NCBI RefSeq assembly: GCF_965279675.1
Contig: NZ_CBDIIJ010000002.1
Location: forward strand, 2,542,001 to 2,606,000
Direction: 5' to 3'
Origin: Mucisphaera sp965279675
GTDB taxonomy: Bacteria > Planctomycetota > Phycisphaerae > Phycisphaerales > Phycisphaeraceae
Length of the DNA: 64,000 nucleotides
In this document: in pieces, positions 63,388-64,000 of the stretch
Numbering within the stretch: position 1 is the first letter of the stretch
How the letters are laid out: every line of letters begins with the position of its first letter
Notes under the pieces: model-generated
What the model was told of the DNA's origin: nothing
Databases searched by the model: none
Seen by the model: only the letters and a program-made list of their open reading frames with translations
Position numbers and translations under genes: made by a program

Positions 63388-64000
63388 ATGGGGAGTTTGA
63401 AGATTTCTCAGACCCGCACCGACGCCAGTGATGAGATCGCCGTCCCTCAGGACGGGATGCTGGATATTCATGCGCATCTGCTGCCTGACATCGATGACGG
63501 TTCGCGGAGTTTCGATGAGACGGTTGCGCTGATTCAGAAGCTGCGGAAGGCGGGGTACACGGGGTCGGTCTGCACGCCTCACATCTGGCCGCAGTTGTTT
63601 CCGAACAACATCCCCGATCGCATCGCTGATCTGGTGGCGGGGCTGCGTGGCCATCTGGCGGATCATGGCATCGATTACACGCTCTGGGATGGTGGCGAGT
63701 TGCGTCTTTTTGAGGATGTGGTGCCCTGGATGAAGGACTACGGGGTGCCGACGCTCGGCCCCTCGCGTGCGGTGCTCTGCGATTTCTGGGAGCCGACCTG
63801 GCCGGCGTTTGTTGATTCATCGCTTCAATGGCTGCTCGAAGCGGGGTACACACCGATTCTGGCGCATCCGGAGCGGATTCCGATCGCCGGTGACATCGAT
63901 GAGCACTTGGATCGGATACAGGGTTGGGGGGTTCGGTTGCAGGGCAATCTCAGGTGTCTGACCGGCCGGGAGTCGGCACAGTCGCGTCTACGGGCGCAGG
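63388..64000 (+). CDS. CpsB/CapC-type tyrosine phosphatase (PHP fold), 5' part
   Basis: The gene runs off the window; 204 codons are visible with no stop. The body opens GMLDIHAHLLPDIDDGSRSF, the metal-binding D-x-H-x-H-x-L-P-x-x-D-D-G signature of manganese-dependent PHP-type protein tyrosine phosphatases, followed by SVCTPHIWPQLFPNN (the TPH motif), and later AHPERIPIA. These enzymes dephosphorylate BY-kinases of capsule and EPS systems, so this may be the partner of the Wzz-kinase at 7289, though the two are 54 kb apart. It starts 8 nt after cinA, without a ribosome site. Confidence 0.85.
   Translation, partial: MGSLKISQTRTDASDEIAVPQDGMLDIHAHLLPDIDDGSRSFDETVALIQKLRKAGYTGSVCTPHIWPQLFPNNIPDRIADLVAGLRGHLADHGIDYTLWDGGELRLFEDVVPWMKDYGVPTLGPSRAVLCDFWEPTWPAFVDSSLQWLLEAGYTPILAHPERIPIAGDIDEHLDRIQGWGVRLQGNLRCLTGRESAQSRLRAQ

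Noticed and set aside
63767..63961. Short plus-strand reading frame at the window end
   Set aside because: It is an out-of-frame shadow of the CpsB/CapC-type gene, whose own frame is open from 63388 to the window edge with clear PHP motifs.

Overview
The window reads as a GC-rich bacterial chromosome segment from a planctomycete, most likely class Phycisphaerae. The evidence is the prepilin-like proteins with a C-terminal H-X9-DG motif, an XrtU-like exosortase beside an EpsI protein in an exopolysaccharide operon, a reduced rsmH-ftsL-ftsI cluster, and rhamnoside catabolism genes. This placement is inferred from gene content only; there is no rRNA in the window. Coding density is high. There is one tRNA, and I saw no IS element, prophage or CRISPR array.

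Layout. 0-1.6 kb: two tandem pseudopilin-like genes, each with its own terminator. 1.6-3.6 kb: G-rich intergenic DNA with two related hairpins, then a LON-N protein and a serine acetyltransferase on the minus strand. 3.7-15.6 kb (+): an exopolysaccharide/exosortase operon (WecG-type glycosyltransferase, nucleotidyltransferase-like protein, exosortase, EpsI, Wzz plus BY-kinase fusion, sugar transferase, very large TPR protein). 15.6-19.3 kb (+): an overlapping four-gene operon of an SRPBCC-epimerase fusion, photolyase and two small membrane proteins. 19.4-33.8 kb (-): housekeeping genes (MFS, smpB, mnmE, yidC, rseP, dxr, RNase E/G, ptsI, metK). 34-37.4 kb (+): a coiled-coil protein and fumC. 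37.4-43.9 kb (-): a low-GC acyltransferase, gcvT, ftsI, an ftsL-like gene, a LysM gene and rsmH. Then tRNA-Leu(CAG), hscB and an unlisted 42-residue membrane protein with a strong promoter. 44.9-59.6 kb: a carbohydrate locus with a peptide-family ABC importer, rhaB and rhaA on the minus strand, and a GH78 rhamnosidase, a LarA-family epimerase and a GPH symporter on the plus strand. 59.7-64 kb: a lipoprotein, a conserved hypothetical, folD, cinA and the start of a CpsB/CapC-type phosphatase.

How it fits together. The exopolysaccharide operon holds lipid-linked sugar initiation (PglC/WcaJ-like transferase), chain-length control (Wzz-kinase), a further glycosyltransferase, and an exosortase with its EpsI partner. 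The standout feature is a tandem 24-residue repeat, matching the MshEN c-di-GMP-binding motif, inserted in the kinase domain of the Wzz protein. This suggests direct second-messenger control of polymer length or export. In the rhamnose locus, GH78 would release L-rhamnose, RhaA and RhaB would isomerise and phosphorylate it, and the ABC and GPH transporters could import oligosaccharides or sugar. LarA may act on a downstream hydroxy acid.

A second theme is gene starts without a Shine-Dalgarno sequence but with a TANNNT box 5-7 nt before the start codon (LON-N, gcvT, an ABC permease, folD, cinA). This implies leaderless transcripts.
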